Position numbers and translations under genes: made by a program | Origin: Thermoguttaceae bacterium | GTDB taxonomy: Bacteria > Planctomycetota > Planctomycetia > Pirellulales > Thermoguttaceae | DNA: 64,000 nt | Assembly (NCBI GenBank): GCA_025060325.1 | Contig: JANXBW010000020.1 | Span: 1 to 64,000, forward strand | Reading direction: 5' to 3' | Notes under the pieces: generated by a model | Databases searched by the model: none | The model's input: the letters and a program-made list of their open reading frames with translations, nothing else | What the model was told of the DNA's origin: nothing | Shown: piece by piece, positions 55,551 through 64,000 of the stretch | How the letters are laid out: every line of letters begins with the position of its first letter | Position numbering within the stretch: the first letter of the stretch is position 1

Positions 55551-57221
55551 TTGGGTGGCGAGCTTGTCAACAAAAAAGGTTCTGTCAACCGACTCGGACT
55601 ACTCCTTCTGGTAACATTCATCAGCCTTGAGTGTGGCTGCTTTGTCGGAGAAAGGGCGGAGACGGTCCGAAGCCGTCCGGGTCCATCGCAACCCTCTCAA
55701 GCGGCGGAAGTTGTGGCTGATGCCACCAGTCCAACTGTCGAGGGTACCGCCTGGGACTGGACGGACCAGGGGGAACCTATCTCCGGGCGGGAACTGTGGG
55801 ACATTGCCTATGTTGCCGGTAGCAAGGTCGGATATGAACATACGATCATCGAAGAGCGCAAGCGCCGTGGACGACCACTTGTGCGAATCGTACAAAAGCA
55901 GGTGCTCTCTCTGCGGCGGTTTTCCGAAACAGTATCGACAACATTTGAACTGGAAAGTTGGCAAACCCCGGAGGGCCAGCTTCTTGTTTTTCGCGGAAAG
56001 CAGGAGCAGGGCATCTTGCCGATAGAGTTTTTCGGCTGGGCGGAAGGAAACTCCTTGGTTATCGAACAGAAGATTGGGGGGCGGAAGGAACGGCAGCAAC
56101 TTCCCTGGGATAAGAGCTACGGAGGTTTTCGCGCGGTGGAAGAATCACTTAAGCACCACGCCCTGCGGCCCGGGGAGAAATGGACCGTCCGCTATCTTCT
56201 CCCCGTCTTTAATGTCGTTGCCCAAACTGACCTTGAAGTAAAAGGCCCCGAGTTGGTTCCTCTTCTTTCCGGCACATACGAGTTGCTTCGCGTCGACACT
56301 CGGACGACGGCGCCAGGGGGTTTTGAGCTAACTGGTACCTTCTGGGTGGACCAGTCGGGCGAGATCCTCAAAAGCTACACCGATCTAATGAAGCTTGAAA
56401 CCTATCGGGGAACGCGGGAAGAAGCCCTGGCCGAATCAGCCGGCATCGCTCTCGACTGGGGCGAAGATATCCGCGTGCCGCTGGCAGGAACCCTTGACCG
56501 GCCCCATGAGAGCGAAATGGTCCGCTACCGCGTGCTATTGGAGGGGGGCGACGCTGCTCGACTTTTTGCCGTGGGGCCCACCCAAGCAGTGCGTCGGCTG
56601 GAAAACGGGGCCGTGGAAATAACTGTTTACGCCCTCCGGCCGGGTAGGAAAAGTCCGATTTCGACGCAGATCCCTGACGATCCGCCCAAAGAAGCGGACT
56701 GCAAACCTGGGCCTTATATCCAAAGTGACTACCCAGCAATCGTCGAGTTAGCAGCAAAGTCAACAGCTGGACTAAATGCGCCGTGGGATATTGCTGTGGC
56801 CTTAGAGCGGGTAGCTAATCAATGGATTACCGACAGCAACTACAAGGTTGGCTTTGCCACAGCGGCCGAGGTGGTTGACTCGCGTCAAGGGGATTGCACC
56901 GAGCATGCCTTGCTTCTTGCGGCGTTGGCTAGGGCGCAGAACATCCCCGCTCGAGTGGCCATGGGACTTGTGTACAATAACAAGGCCTTTTATTACCACA
57001 TGTGGACGGAAGTGTGGATCGACAATATGTGGTACCCCCTCGATGCTACGCTGGCCAGGGGCGGGATTGGGGCCGCTCATCTGAAAATGGCCACAAGCAG
57101 TTTGGAAAATTCGGCGGCTTTGGCACGGATGCTCCCGCTGCTTCAGGCCGTCGGCAAACTAAAGATTGAGATCCTCGAGGCCCGTTACCCCTCGGACTCC
57201 CCCCAGGAAACTACCCCGTGA
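55551..57221 (+). CDS. Transglutaminase-like superfamily protein
   Basis: 556 residues if read from the TTG at 55551, which places KKGSVNRLGLLLLVTFISLECGCF as a short signal peptide; ATGs at 55467 and 55425 are upstream alternatives, and the start is uncertain. Residues 60-370 are beta-rich with no recognised motif. The C-terminal region holds the transglutaminase core: Cys449 in DSRQGDCTEHALLLAALARAQ, His483 in FYYHMWTEVWI and Asp498 in MWYPLDATLA. This is a typical Cys-His-Asp triad, and the AARAQNIPARVAMGLVY segment fits the family. The protein is probably exported and may be a peptidase or cross-linking enzyme. Cys residues after the hydrophobic segment (ECGCF) raise the possibility of a lipoprotein, but the lipobox is poor. 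Confidence 0.8.
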   Translation: MGGELVNKKGSVNRLGLLLLVTFISLECGCFVGERAETVRSRPGPSQPSQAAEVVADATSPTVEGTAWDWTDQGEPISGRELWDIAYVAGSKVGYEHTIIEERKRRGRPLVRIVQKQVLSLRRFSETVSTTFELESWQTPEGQLLVFRGKQEQGILPIEFFGWAEGNSLVIEQKIGGRKERQQLPWDKSYGGFRAVEESLKHHALRPGEKWTVRYLLPVFNVVAQTDLEVKGPELVPLLSGTYELLRVDTRTTAPGGFELTGTFWVDQSGEILKSYTDLMKLETYRGTREEALAESAGIALDWGEDIRVPLAGTLDRPHESEMVRYRVLLEGGDAARLFAVGPTQAVRRLENGAVEITVYALRPGRKSPISTQIPDDPPKEADCKPGPYIQSDYPAIVELAAKSTAGLNAPWDIAVALERVANQWITDSNYKVGFATAAEVVDSRQGDCTEHALLLAALARAQNIPARVAMGLVYNNKAFYYHMWTEVWIDNMWYPLDATLARGGIGAAHLKMATSSLENSAALARMLPLLQAVGKLKIEILEARYPSDSPQETTP

Positions 57222-57477
57222 TTTCATCTCATAGGGGGAATCATTGAGCCGGAGCATCCACAAAGATCAATAGCGGACTGTGCTTTTGTCCGCTTGAGAC
57301 AAGACAAGCAGTTAGCGGAAAAGAAAGCAAACTTCGCCGCCCTCGGCCTCAACCCTTTACTCTTGAAATCCTCGGAGCCCGAGACCTCCGTCCAGATCGC
57401 GACTATCTGGCGATAGGAATATCCCCGCTAAAGAGTTGCGCTTTTGTCAACTGCTTTCGGATCAGCAAAATTTTTTG

Positions 57478-58152
57478 TCAACTGGCGAGTTTTTCCTCAG
57501 CATAACTTAGCCGGGCATACCGGGGAAGAAGCGTCCAAAGATCATCCCGGCGACCTTCTTGCCAGTAAAGCCAGGCGAGCTTCCCCGCCGTGCTTGCCCG
57601 CGGATACCACAATTCGGGAGGCAGGATTGCCACGGCATGGTCCTCGGGCACCGGATAACGGGCAAGCGCCGGCCCGGTCAGAAACGCCCCTTCCGGCAAG
57701 GAGCGAACCCACTGGTCAAATCGCACGAGGTGGGCACGCTCCTGCAATTGGAACCGGCCGGCTGCGTTGCGACGGAAACTGCCGGCCACCACCTCCCCAC
57801 GTTGGGCATCCACCGCCACATGCACCTCGTGATAACCTTCCGGTACCTGGTGGGCTATAACCTCTAAAGTGTCAAGCCCAAGGAGCTGCACTTGGGTGAG
57901 ATAGGCGTAAGTCTTGGCCGTGGCCACCGCGATCCGCAGTCCTGTAAACGATCCAGGCCCGACGGTCGTGACAACAAGTTGGATATCCCTCGCGTTCCAG
58001 CCGGAATCACAGAAAAGTTCTCTAATAGCCGGATGAAGGGAGCGAGTCGTGGGAACTTCAGCCGGCAAGACCTTCTCGGCTACCACTTGGCCCGAATCAA
58101 GCAGGGCAACACTGCCAGCGCGGTGACTTGTCTCTATAGCAAGTGTTTTCAT
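57478..58152 (-). CDS. tsaB: tRNA threonylcarbamoyladenosine biosynthesis protein TsaB
   Basis: 224 residues. The ASKHA-type N-terminus MKTLAIETSHRAGSVALLDSG, the SLHPAIREL helix and VVTTVGPGSFTGLRIAVATAKTYAY are diagnostic of TsaB (YeaZ). It lacks the HxxxH metal motif of the catalytic TsaD, as expected, and serves as its dimerising partner in making t6A37 on ANN-decoding tRNAs. The C-terminal half is less conserved but keeps VAVDAQRGEVVAGSF. No tsaD, tsaE or rimI lies nearby, so the gene is isolated, which is common. Confidence 0.94.
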   Translation of the reverse strand: MKTLAIETSHRAGSVALLDSGQVVAEKVLPAEVPTTRSLHPAIRELFCDSGWNARDIQLVVTTVGPGSFTGLRIAVATAKTYAYLTQVQLLGLDTLEVIAHQVPEGYHEVHVAVDAQRGEVVAGSFRRNAAGRFQLQERAHLVRFDQWVRSLPEGAFLTGPALARYPVPEDHAVAILPPELWYPRASTAGKLAWLYWQEGRRDDLWTLLPRYARLSYAEEKLAS

Positions 58153-58418
58153 GTACTGCCTGAGAGTTAACTCGGTCGGCCTCGGGAACGAATCAACCGA
58201 AAAGCCCGTGCCTAGACGCTCAGCTTAACACACCCCCATACCACTCTTGCCTCCAGGAACAAACCTCCTACCCTGAACGGCGGCATCACGGAACCTCATT
58301 CGGCCTTGCCTACTTCCGCCCGGATCTAAGCCCCTCTTGGCGATGTGGACTTAGCAACCGGCCGATGGAAAGCTAGTTACTCTCCCACTCGGAAAGGCTG
58401 AAATCCGCCCGGATTTTT

Positions 58419-59909
58419 TCAGCCAGGGAGGCGACGTTTCCGAAGCCAATCGGTATGGAATGGTCCTGCGCCGGGCTTGTCGATACGCCGATAGGTGTGC
58501 GCGCCGAAATAGTCCCGCTGCGCCTGAATAAGGTTGGCTGGCAGGCGCTCCGAGCGATACCCATCGTAATAGGCCAAAGCGGCCGAGAAGGCCGGCGTGG
58601 GAATACCGAGGTCAATCGCGGTCTTGACCACGTGCCGCCATGCGCCCTGCGCTTTGGCCACCGCTTCTCGGAAATAAGGAGCCAGAAGCAAATTCTCAAG
58701 ATTGGGATCAGCGTCAAAGGCCTCCTTGATCCGCTCCAAGAATACCGCGCGGATGATGCATCCACCCCTCCACAAGAGGCTAATGTTGCCGAAGTTAAGA
58801 TCCCATTGATACTCCGCCGAGGCCACTCGCATCTGAGCAAAGCCCTGGGCATAACTGCAGATCTTGGATGCATAAAGCGCCTGGCGGACCTGCTCGATGA
58901 ACTGCTTGCGATCTCCTTGATAACGGCCGTTAGGCCCGGGCAGTACCTTGCTTGCCCGCAACCGGGCATCTTTCAAGGCCGAAAGAGCTCGAGCGTAAAC
59001 AGCCTCGGTCACCAACGTGCTGGGAATGCCCAGGTCGAGGGCATTTTGGCTCATCCACTTGCCCGTGCCTTTAGCCCCGGCGCTGTCGAGGATTAAATCC
59101 ACAAGGTCTTGGCCTGTTTCATCGTCTTTGACGGTAAAGATGTCGCGGGTAATCTCGATGAGATAGCTGTTAAGCTCGCCTTGATACCATTCGCTAAAGA
59201 CGTCGTGAAGCTCGGCATTGGACAGGCCCAAGGCGTTCTTCATGATCCAGTAGGCCTCCGCGATAAGCTGCATATCGCCGTATTCAATGCCATTGTGGAC
59301 CATTTTCACATAGTGACCGGCACCGCGAGGGCCTACCCAATCGCAGCAGGGGATAGATCGTTCCGGGCCAACTTTGGCGGCAATTGCCTGGAAGATGGGC
59401 TTTACCAAAGGCCAAGCGGCCGGGCTTCCGCCGGGCATCATGCTCGGCCCATGCCGGGCACCTTCCTCGCCGCCCGAGACACCTGTACCGATATACAAAA
59501 AGCCACGGGATTCGACATACTTGGTGCGCCGCTCGGTATCCTTAAAATGCGTGTTGCCTCCATCGATGATCACATCGCCCGGCTCAAGCAGCCGGCATAA
59601 TTGATCCACGACGGCATCGATGGCCGAAAGCTCCGGATAAAGTTTTTCTTCGGGAGCCGGCACCGGATCGCCGGACTGAATCATCAACATAACTTTTCGT
59701 GGGCGGGAAAGGTTAGCCACCAGTTCCTCCAGCGAATGACAGCCCACGATCCGCCGGCCTTGGACATCCGGCCGCGCCATAAACTCGTCCACCTTGCTGA
59801 CAGTTCGGTTGAAAACGGCCACGCTAAAGCCGTGGTCCTCCATGTTGAGGACCAAATTCTGGCCCATCACAGCCAGTCCCATGAGGCCGATATCACACTT
59901 TTCCGGCAT
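58419..59909 (-). CDS. gnd: 6-phosphogluconate dehydrogenase, decarboxylating
   Basis: 496 residues. N-terminal Rossmann domain: CDIGLMGLAVMGQNLVLNMEDHGFSVAVFNRT (GxGxxG-like GLAVMG), MLMIQSGDPV and DVIIDGGNTHFKDTERR. The substrate-binding segment is GTGVSGGEEGARHGPSMMPGG, followed by WVGPRGAGHYVKMVHNGIEYGDMQLIAEAY with the catalytic Lys and Asn. The C-terminal tail has GAHTYRRIDKPGAGPFHTDW. This is the long (about 480-residue) form. It oxidises 6-phosphogluconate to ribulose-5-phosphate and CO2 with NADP+ in the oxidative pentose phosphate pathway. No zwf or pgl is adjacent. Together with PPi-PFK at 61294 it suggests a small central-carbon cluster, both on the minus strand. Confidence 0.97.
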   Translation of the reverse strand: MPEKCDIGLMGLAVMGQNLVLNMEDHGFSVAVFNRTVSKVDEFMARPDVQGRRIVGCHSLEELVANLSRPRKVMLMIQSGDPVPAPEEKLYPELSAIDAVVDQLCRLLEPGDVIIDGGNTHFKDTERRTKYVESRGFLYIGTGVSGGEEGARHGPSMMPGGSPAAWPLVKPIFQAIAAKVGPERSIPCCDWVGPRGAGHYVKMVHNGIEYGDMQLIAEAYWIMKNALGLSNAELHDVFSEWYQGELNSYLIEITRDIFTVKDDETGQDLVDLILDSAGAKGTGKWMSQNALDLGIPSTLVTEAVYARALSALKDARLRASKVLPGPNGRYQGDRKQFIEQVRQALYASKICSYAQGFAQMRVASAEYQWDLNFGNISLLWRGGCIIRAVFLERIKEAFDADPNLENLLLAPYFREAVAKAQGAWRHVVKTAIDLGIPTPAFSAALAYYDGYRSERLPANLIQAQRDYFGAHTYRRIDKPGAGPFHTDWLRKRRLPG

Positions 59910-60158
59910 AGTGCCTCAACTCCCCAAGATGAGTGGACAAAAATTCCCACAAAGAATATCCACACTTCCGCAACCCTTCCCGCCTAAGACAGACGGGACA
60001 ATGGGCCTTCGGATAACATCCGAGCTGCGGGTCAGTAACCCCAAACTGACTACCCAGGCCGAGGACACCGCCAGATCAATGCCTTGCGTGCAAGATTTTC
60101 TGAAGCTAAAGCCGGCCAACTCCAGTGGCCAGCAACCCACCGCATCCTCACGAACTCA

Positions 60159-61049
60159 TTATTTTTCGTCCTCAATGACAGGCCAAGGTGGACGATCCGG
60201 TAAATAACGGTTAAATTCAGCCACCAGAGCCTCTTCATATTCTCCGGCAAAACTGCCAGAAAGGAAGCGGTCAATTCCCTCTTTGAAAAACCGCTCCCAA
60301 CTAGCCTCCTCCCGACCGGGAATGATCGGGAAGAAAAGGGCGCCGTTTGCCTTGGCAGCTTGGTAGTCCCCGGGGGCATCGCCAATCATGAGGACATGGT
60401 TGGGCGGATAGGGATTGCCACCCCCCTTTGCCGCGTGACCCAGGCACTGCTTTTTTGTCCCAATTTCCTGCCCACAAATCGCCGCCACGTACTTTCTTAA
60501 ATCATGCTCTTCCCATTCTCGCTCCAGCGCCTCTTGCGGCGTGGCCGAAACGACCAAAATGTCGGCCTTGTCCTTTAGCCGTTCCAGGCTTTCCCGGACG
60601 AAGGGGAACGGCGGCACATGGCGAACAATCCGTCGAACTGATTCGTTGACCGCCTCCGACCATTCCAAAGTCCGCCGGAGATCGGGATCGTTTGTCTCCG
60701 CCACCACTTCCCGAAGTCGTTCGTTACTCAGCTTTGTCTCCTTGGCGACCCAATCACGAAGGCTCTGAGGAATGCGGATCTGGACGCCGCGGGCGCGGAC
60801 CTCCGGCCGTTTGCGAAGCCACTCTAAAGTCTCAATAAGAGCCGGGAACCGGTTCACTCCCCGACTTTTGGAATATAAGTTGACAAATTCCGCCGCTTCC
60901 CGGGCATATTTACTGACCGCTTGCAACTCCCAATAGTTGATCGTGTTGGGGATGAAGCACTCTTTGTGCTTCAGCTCCATCGTGTCAAAAGCGCACCCGT
61001 CGGAGTCAATACCAACCAGGAAATCATGTTTGCGAACAAACTCGAACAT
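60159..61049 (-). CDS. HAD superfamily hydrolase
   Basis: 296 residues from the ATG at 61049 with GAAGGA upstream; an open frame extends 39 bases further. HAD motif I is GIDSDGCAFDTM (Asp nucleophile and the acid two residues on, near residue 13). Motif II is ILVVSATPQEAL (Ser), motif III a Lys in KQCLGHA, and motif IV VLMIGDAPGDYQAAK with the acidic pair. A large helical cap domain fills residues 20-160. The gene lies between gnd and PPi-PFK on the same strand, so a phosphosugar substrate is plausible, but the substrate cannot be assigned by sequence alone. Confidence 0.88.
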   Translation of the reverse strand: MFEFVRKHDFLVGIDSDGCAFDTMELKHKECFIPNTINYWELQAVSKYAREAAEFVNLYSKSRGVNRFPALIETLEWLRKRPEVRARGVQIRIPQSLRDWVAKETKLSNERLREVVAETNDPDLRRTLEWSEAVNESVRRIVRHVPPFPFVRESLERLKDKADILVVSATPQEALEREWEEHDLRKYVAAICGQEIGTKKQCLGHAAKGGGNPYPPNHVLMIGDAPGDYQAAKANGALFFPIIPGREEASWERFFKEGIDRFLSGSFAGEYEEALVAEFNRYLPDRPPWPVIEDEK

Positions 61050-61293
61050 TTTTTCCTTCGCCCTACGTCTCCCAAGCCAATAAGTCAATCGCGCAAGTTT
61101 AGACCTTATTCCCCCAATGCCGATATCATTGCGGCTCCTTAGCCGCGATTCACCCGCTCCGGGTGAGCAGCCGCGCGATTTTGATAGCCCTATTCTTCGC
61201 CCCTGTCTGTTGATATTCCCGGTCTACGAGATCCCTTGCCCTGCTCGGTTGATTCATGAAGGTTGACTCGCAGCTTGCCTCATTTGGCCCCCG

Positions 61294-62583
61294 TTATTTC
61301 CGGTCGGCCTGGGGCACATACGGCGGCAGCTTCTTTTCCGCGTAAATGGGCTGAAGCCGCGCCAAGCGATGCCGCCCGCCCACCAGCGGCAGGTTGACCA
61401 TTTCCTCACCCACCAGTGGCTGGGCGTAACGGATAAAATCGTCAGTCACGTCGCGGCCGTTAGGGGCGATCCACTCCTTGGGGAATTTCCGTTCACTATT
61501 AGCCACAACTTGGAGCGGCACTTTGTCCAAGCGAGCACGGTACACCGTACCCGGTTCCCGGAGGATAGTGACCATATAGCCGCCTTCTCCATTGGCGGCA
61601 AGCTCCACCGCCTTTTGGCCCACCTGATATGCCTCGTCTAAGTCAACAACCGAGGCATAAGCCATCGAGTGCCGTTGGTCCGTACCTGGGACATTTCCCC
61701 GGGCAGCCCCCTTTGCCTTTAGGCCCACGCTGTTTAAGTAGTTGACGACCACCTGGGCGACTGTGGCCTTGCTTGAACCATACATCTGGTGCCCAAAGGC
61801 ATCCGTAACCTTGCCCAAATCGCCAACCTCAAAACCCTCGCTGATGACCACTAAACATCGGCCGGAACGCTTCAGCTCGTCGTTGACCTGATCGGCAAGC
61901 TGTTCCAAGGGAATAGGGGCCTCGGCCAGATAAATGTGCAGCGGGCATTCGCGATGGGGATCAGCCAGCCGGGCTGCCGCGGGAATAAAACCGATTTTTC
62001 GCCCCATCGCTTGAAGCACAAGCACGGGATCGGCCGGGCAAGAACCGCGGTTCTCTTCCTCGGCATATTGCACCATGTGCATCCAATACCTTGCCACCGA
62101 CCCATACCCCGGGGTGTGATCAACAAGCTTGAACTCGCTATCGCCCACGTCGTTGTCAATTGTCTTGGGTATTCCAACCGCGATGAGGTCGAGCCCCCTC
62201 TCGGCGGCTAGCTTGGCGATCTTATGGGCGGTATCCATCGAGTCATTGCCGCCGATGTAAAGGAAGTAACCGACATTGTGGGCTTTGAAAACTTCGATGA
62301 CCCGCTCAAAATCCTCCCGCTGGTTCTCCTTAAGTTTGTAGCGACACGTACCAATCGACCCGGCAGCGGGCGTATAGCGAAGGAGGGCAATTTCCTCGGC
62401 TGGCTGGGCGGACAGATTAATCAGTTCCTCCTTCAGAACGCCTTCAATCCCATGCTTTGCGCCGTAAACCGTGCCGATTTGGGGAAACTCGCGGGCTGCC
62501 TCTACCACACCTCGCAAGCTGTTATTAATAACCGCGGTAGGTCCCCCACTTTGTGCGACTACAAGGTTCCTCGCCTTTGCCAT
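61294..62583 (-). CDS. Diphosphate-fructose-6-phosphate 1-phosphotransferase (PPi-PFK)
   Basis: 429 residues from the ATG of MAKARNLVVAQSGGPTAVINNSL at 62583. It phosphorylates fructose-6-phosphate with pyrophosphate, reversibly, in glycolysis and gluconeogenesis. The phosphoryl-donor loop is GGNDSMDTAHK (about residues 107-117); the Asp in GG-N-D-S replaces the Gly of ATP enzymes and is diagnostic of PPi use. PKTIDNDVGDSEF (about 139) gives the Lys that also marks PPi-dependent forms. QAMGRKIGFIPAAARLA and NVPGTDQRHS follow. Length and motifs match the short PPi-PFK group. No ATP-PFK is seen in this window. Confidence 0.95.
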   Translation of the reverse strand: MAKARNLVVAQSGGPTAVINNSLRGVVEAAREFPQIGTVYGAKHGIEGVLKEELINLSAQPAEEIALLRYTPAAGSIGTCRYKLKENQREDFERVIEVFKAHNVGYFLYIGGNDSMDTAHKIAKLAAERGLDLIAVGIPKTIDNDVGDSEFKLVDHTPGYGSVARYWMHMVQYAEEENRGSCPADPVLVLQAMGRKIGFIPAAARLADPHRECPLHIYLAEAPIPLEQLADQVNDELKRSGRCLVVISEGFEVGDLGKVTDAFGHQMYGSSKATVAQVVVNYLNSVGLKAKGAARGNVPGTDQRHSMAYASVVDLDEAYQVGQKAVELAANGEGGYMVTILREPGTVYRARLDKVPLQVVANSERKFPKEWIAPNGRDVTDDFIRYAQPLVGEEMVNLPLVGGRHRLARLQPIYAEKKLPPYVPQADRK

Positions 62584-63400
62584 GGGTCGCGACCGTCCAA
62601 CTCCTGCTTGCAAACTGCTTGCTGAGCCTTTCCTTCTCGCTTTTAGTCCAGACAGGATTCCTGCCTACGCCGAAACCCCTTACGACATGCAAATTCCCCC
62701 ATTTTGGCGGGATCTTTCCAAAAAAGCGGATTGTACCCCGTTGCGGCGCTCTCTGCAATGAGCCGGCCGCCCCGCTTGGCTTCCCCTTAGTGCGGAACCC
62801 TTGGTCATACCATCTTGATATCGCTCAGTGGCTGTAGGCATATCCGGCACGCGGCACCGCCGTCGGCCTCCTTTGCCCTGGGACTTTCGGTCGCCGAGTA
62901 AGGCCAGCAGCCAGAAAATTGCCAGGCGAAGCTTGCCAGCCACGCTAAATGTGGGCAACCTGCCGCTAATCTTCCCTAAACTGCGTGAGGATCCGCGGCC
63001 GGGCCAAGGCTCGTAAATTTAAGCCTGGGTCTCATTCGGCCTTCTTGCCAGTCCAGCTCGGCGGGTGAAGGTTGGAGAAACCTAAAAAGCCGGCCAAATG
63101 CTCGTGGATTTCGGTCGGCCGGGGGTATCCACAACTTGGGGTTGAAGTCCTCCGGGCAGCTGCCTTGCTGGCCGTCTCCGGACGTCCCACGTTGTTTGCA
63201 AAGCAGAGCTCATCGGCAGCTTAGGTCCTCCTTTCGATGCCCCCGAATTTTTCTCCCAACTTCTTCATCTTTCCGGCCTTTCCTTAACCACCATAGTTGT
63301 GTGAGAAGGTCCGCGGGGGGATCATAAGAGCCCAAGGCCTAGCAACGACGAGATCCCCGCGGGCAAAAGCGTCCCTTTCCGCATGGGAGACAGACCTACC
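62584..63400. other. Divergent intergenic region
   Basis: About 815 bases between PPi-PFK (minus) and the partial secreted protein (plus). No gene recognised; short open frames on both strands look random. Promoters for both genes are expected here. Confidence 0.4.
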
Positions 63401-64000
63401 ATGTCGACAGTTATTTGCACACGAATGCCCCAAGCCAAGAGCCTGCCCTTTGCGCTAACGCCCCCGCTAGCTGCGCTTATTGCTTGCTGTTGGCTTCCAC
63501 ACGCGCATCCCCAGGATCTTGGCCACGGAGGAACCGTCCCCGCAAAACCGTTTGAGTACTTCCGCAATCCATGGACAGTCGTCGGACTAAAAGATTACGC
63601 CGCAGCTACCCGAGTAAGCCCCGAGGGAAAACTCCATCTGCCGGACGGTCGGCAAGTGGTGATCCGTTTGGGTCCTGAGGCGCAGCCCTTCCCCCGCCAC
63701 GGGTTTGCCGCCTTGTGCGATGGTTGGCTGCCAATCGTGTGTTTTCGGGCGGAATACGGAGGAATCGCTTATGAAGTCGCGTATTGGGCCAGTCCTCTGC
63801 CCGAAGTCAAAAACTGGGAGGAGGCCTACGCGTGGCCTGTAGCCGGCGATGGCTACAGCACATGGATCAGGGTCTTGGGTGTCAATCGAGGCACTGCTTC
63901 AGCCGAAGGTGCCGTCCACCTTGTCCTCTTTGACGGCACAAATGTCCACCATTTTAAGAAGGATGCTGCCCTTGGCCCGGGTGAGTCCTGCCAGTGGGCC
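63401..64000 (+). CDS. Exported protein cut by the right edge
   Basis: The frame from the ATG at 63401 runs 200 codons without a stop to the window end; ATGs at 63383 and 63425 are in the same frame. A signal peptide is visible (KSLPFALTPPLAALIACCWLPHAHPQD), after which EYFRNPWTVVGLKDYAAATRVSPEGKL, PDGRQVVIRLGPEAQPFP, CDGWLPIVCFRAEYGGIAYEVAYW and STWIRVLGVNRGTASAEG follow. The composition, with many Gly, Pro, Trp and Tyr, suggests a secreted beta-rich domain such as the N-terminal part of a glycoside hydrolase. I do not recognise the family, and the C-terminal portion is missing. Confidence 0.75.
   Translation, partial: MSTVICTRMPQAKSLPFALTPPLAALIACCWLPHAHPQDLGHGGTVPAKPFEYFRNPWTVVGLKDYAAATRVSPEGKLHLPDGRQVVIRLGPEAQPFPRHGFAALCDGWLPIVCFRAEYGGIAYEVAYWASPLPEVKNWEEAYAWPVAGDGYSTWIRVLGVNRGTASAEGAVHLVLFDGTNVHHFKKDAALGPGESCQWA

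Overview
The window looks like a chromosomal segment of a planctomycete, probably a member of the Pirellulales (inference from gene content, not from a marker phylogeny). The indicators are two formylglycine-type or related sulfatases, a Tat-exported Gfo/Idh/MocA oxidoreductase, a hydrazine-synthase-alpha-like dihaem protein, secreted ADP-ribosylglycohydrolase and SMP-30 proteins, PPi-dependent phosphofructokinase, and PA14/PKD/TPR and HEAT-repeat secreted proteins. Genes are widely spaced with long non-coding gaps, and many have strong AGGAGG-type ribosome binding sites with mixed ATG/GTG/TTG starts. No rRNA or tRNA genes, CRISPR arrays, insertion sequences or prophage genes are visible.

Layout. 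0-2.3 kb: 1.9 kb with no convincing gene, then tmRNA (minus strand) encoding the tag ANTSLALAA. 2.6-11.99 kb, all minus: a membrane protein that is probably the anti-sigma partner of an overlapping ECF sigma factor, hemC, a secreted HEAT-like protein with an embedded receiver-like domain, argH, and an RlmI-type rRNA methyltransferase. 12.5-27 kb: an AIM24-family protein, then exported catabolic-type proteins (ADP-ribosylglycohydrolase, Gfo/Idh/MocA, HzsA-like dihaem protein, a sulfatase with an altered active-site motif, SMP-30 lactonase) mixed with a radical SAM protein, a short conserved protein and a polyprenol-phosphate mannosyltransferase.

26.8-28.7 kb is a gene-free, hairpin-rich stretch. 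It is followed by the most unusual gene of the window: a 1041-residue polypeptide with five N-terminal membrane spans, an alkaline-phosphatase-superfamily ('sulfatase-like') domain with a Thr nucleophile, a sixth membrane span and a complete C-terminal PAPS-dependent sulfotransferase domain. It converges on an orphan hypA. A coiled-coil membrane protein and a decayed GH28-like beta-helix pseudogene follow.

35-50 kb: a secreted transglutaminase-like protein, cardiolipin synthase, a TPR membrane protein, a 1.7 kb unexplained gap, clpC with a clear terminator, a polytopic membrane protein with a proline-rich external loop, an MlaE/MlaF lipid-transport pair, a DUF2892 protein and a MoxR ATPase. 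50-64 kb: a PA14-PKD-TPR secreted protein, an unknown exported protein, a canonical sulfatase, a second transglutaminase, then housekeeping genes (tsaB, gnd, a HAD phosphatase, PPi-phosphofructokinase) and a secreted protein cut by the right edge.

How it fits together: the exported enzymes suggest a heterotroph processing sulfated or complex polysaccharides, and PPi-PFK and 6-phosphogluconate dehydrogenase supply central carbon flux. Envelope functions (cardiolipin, MlaEF, polyprenol-P-mannose, the sulfatase/sulfotransferase fusion) are prominent. Few operons are evident; the clearest couplings are sigma/anti-sigma and mlaE-mlaF.
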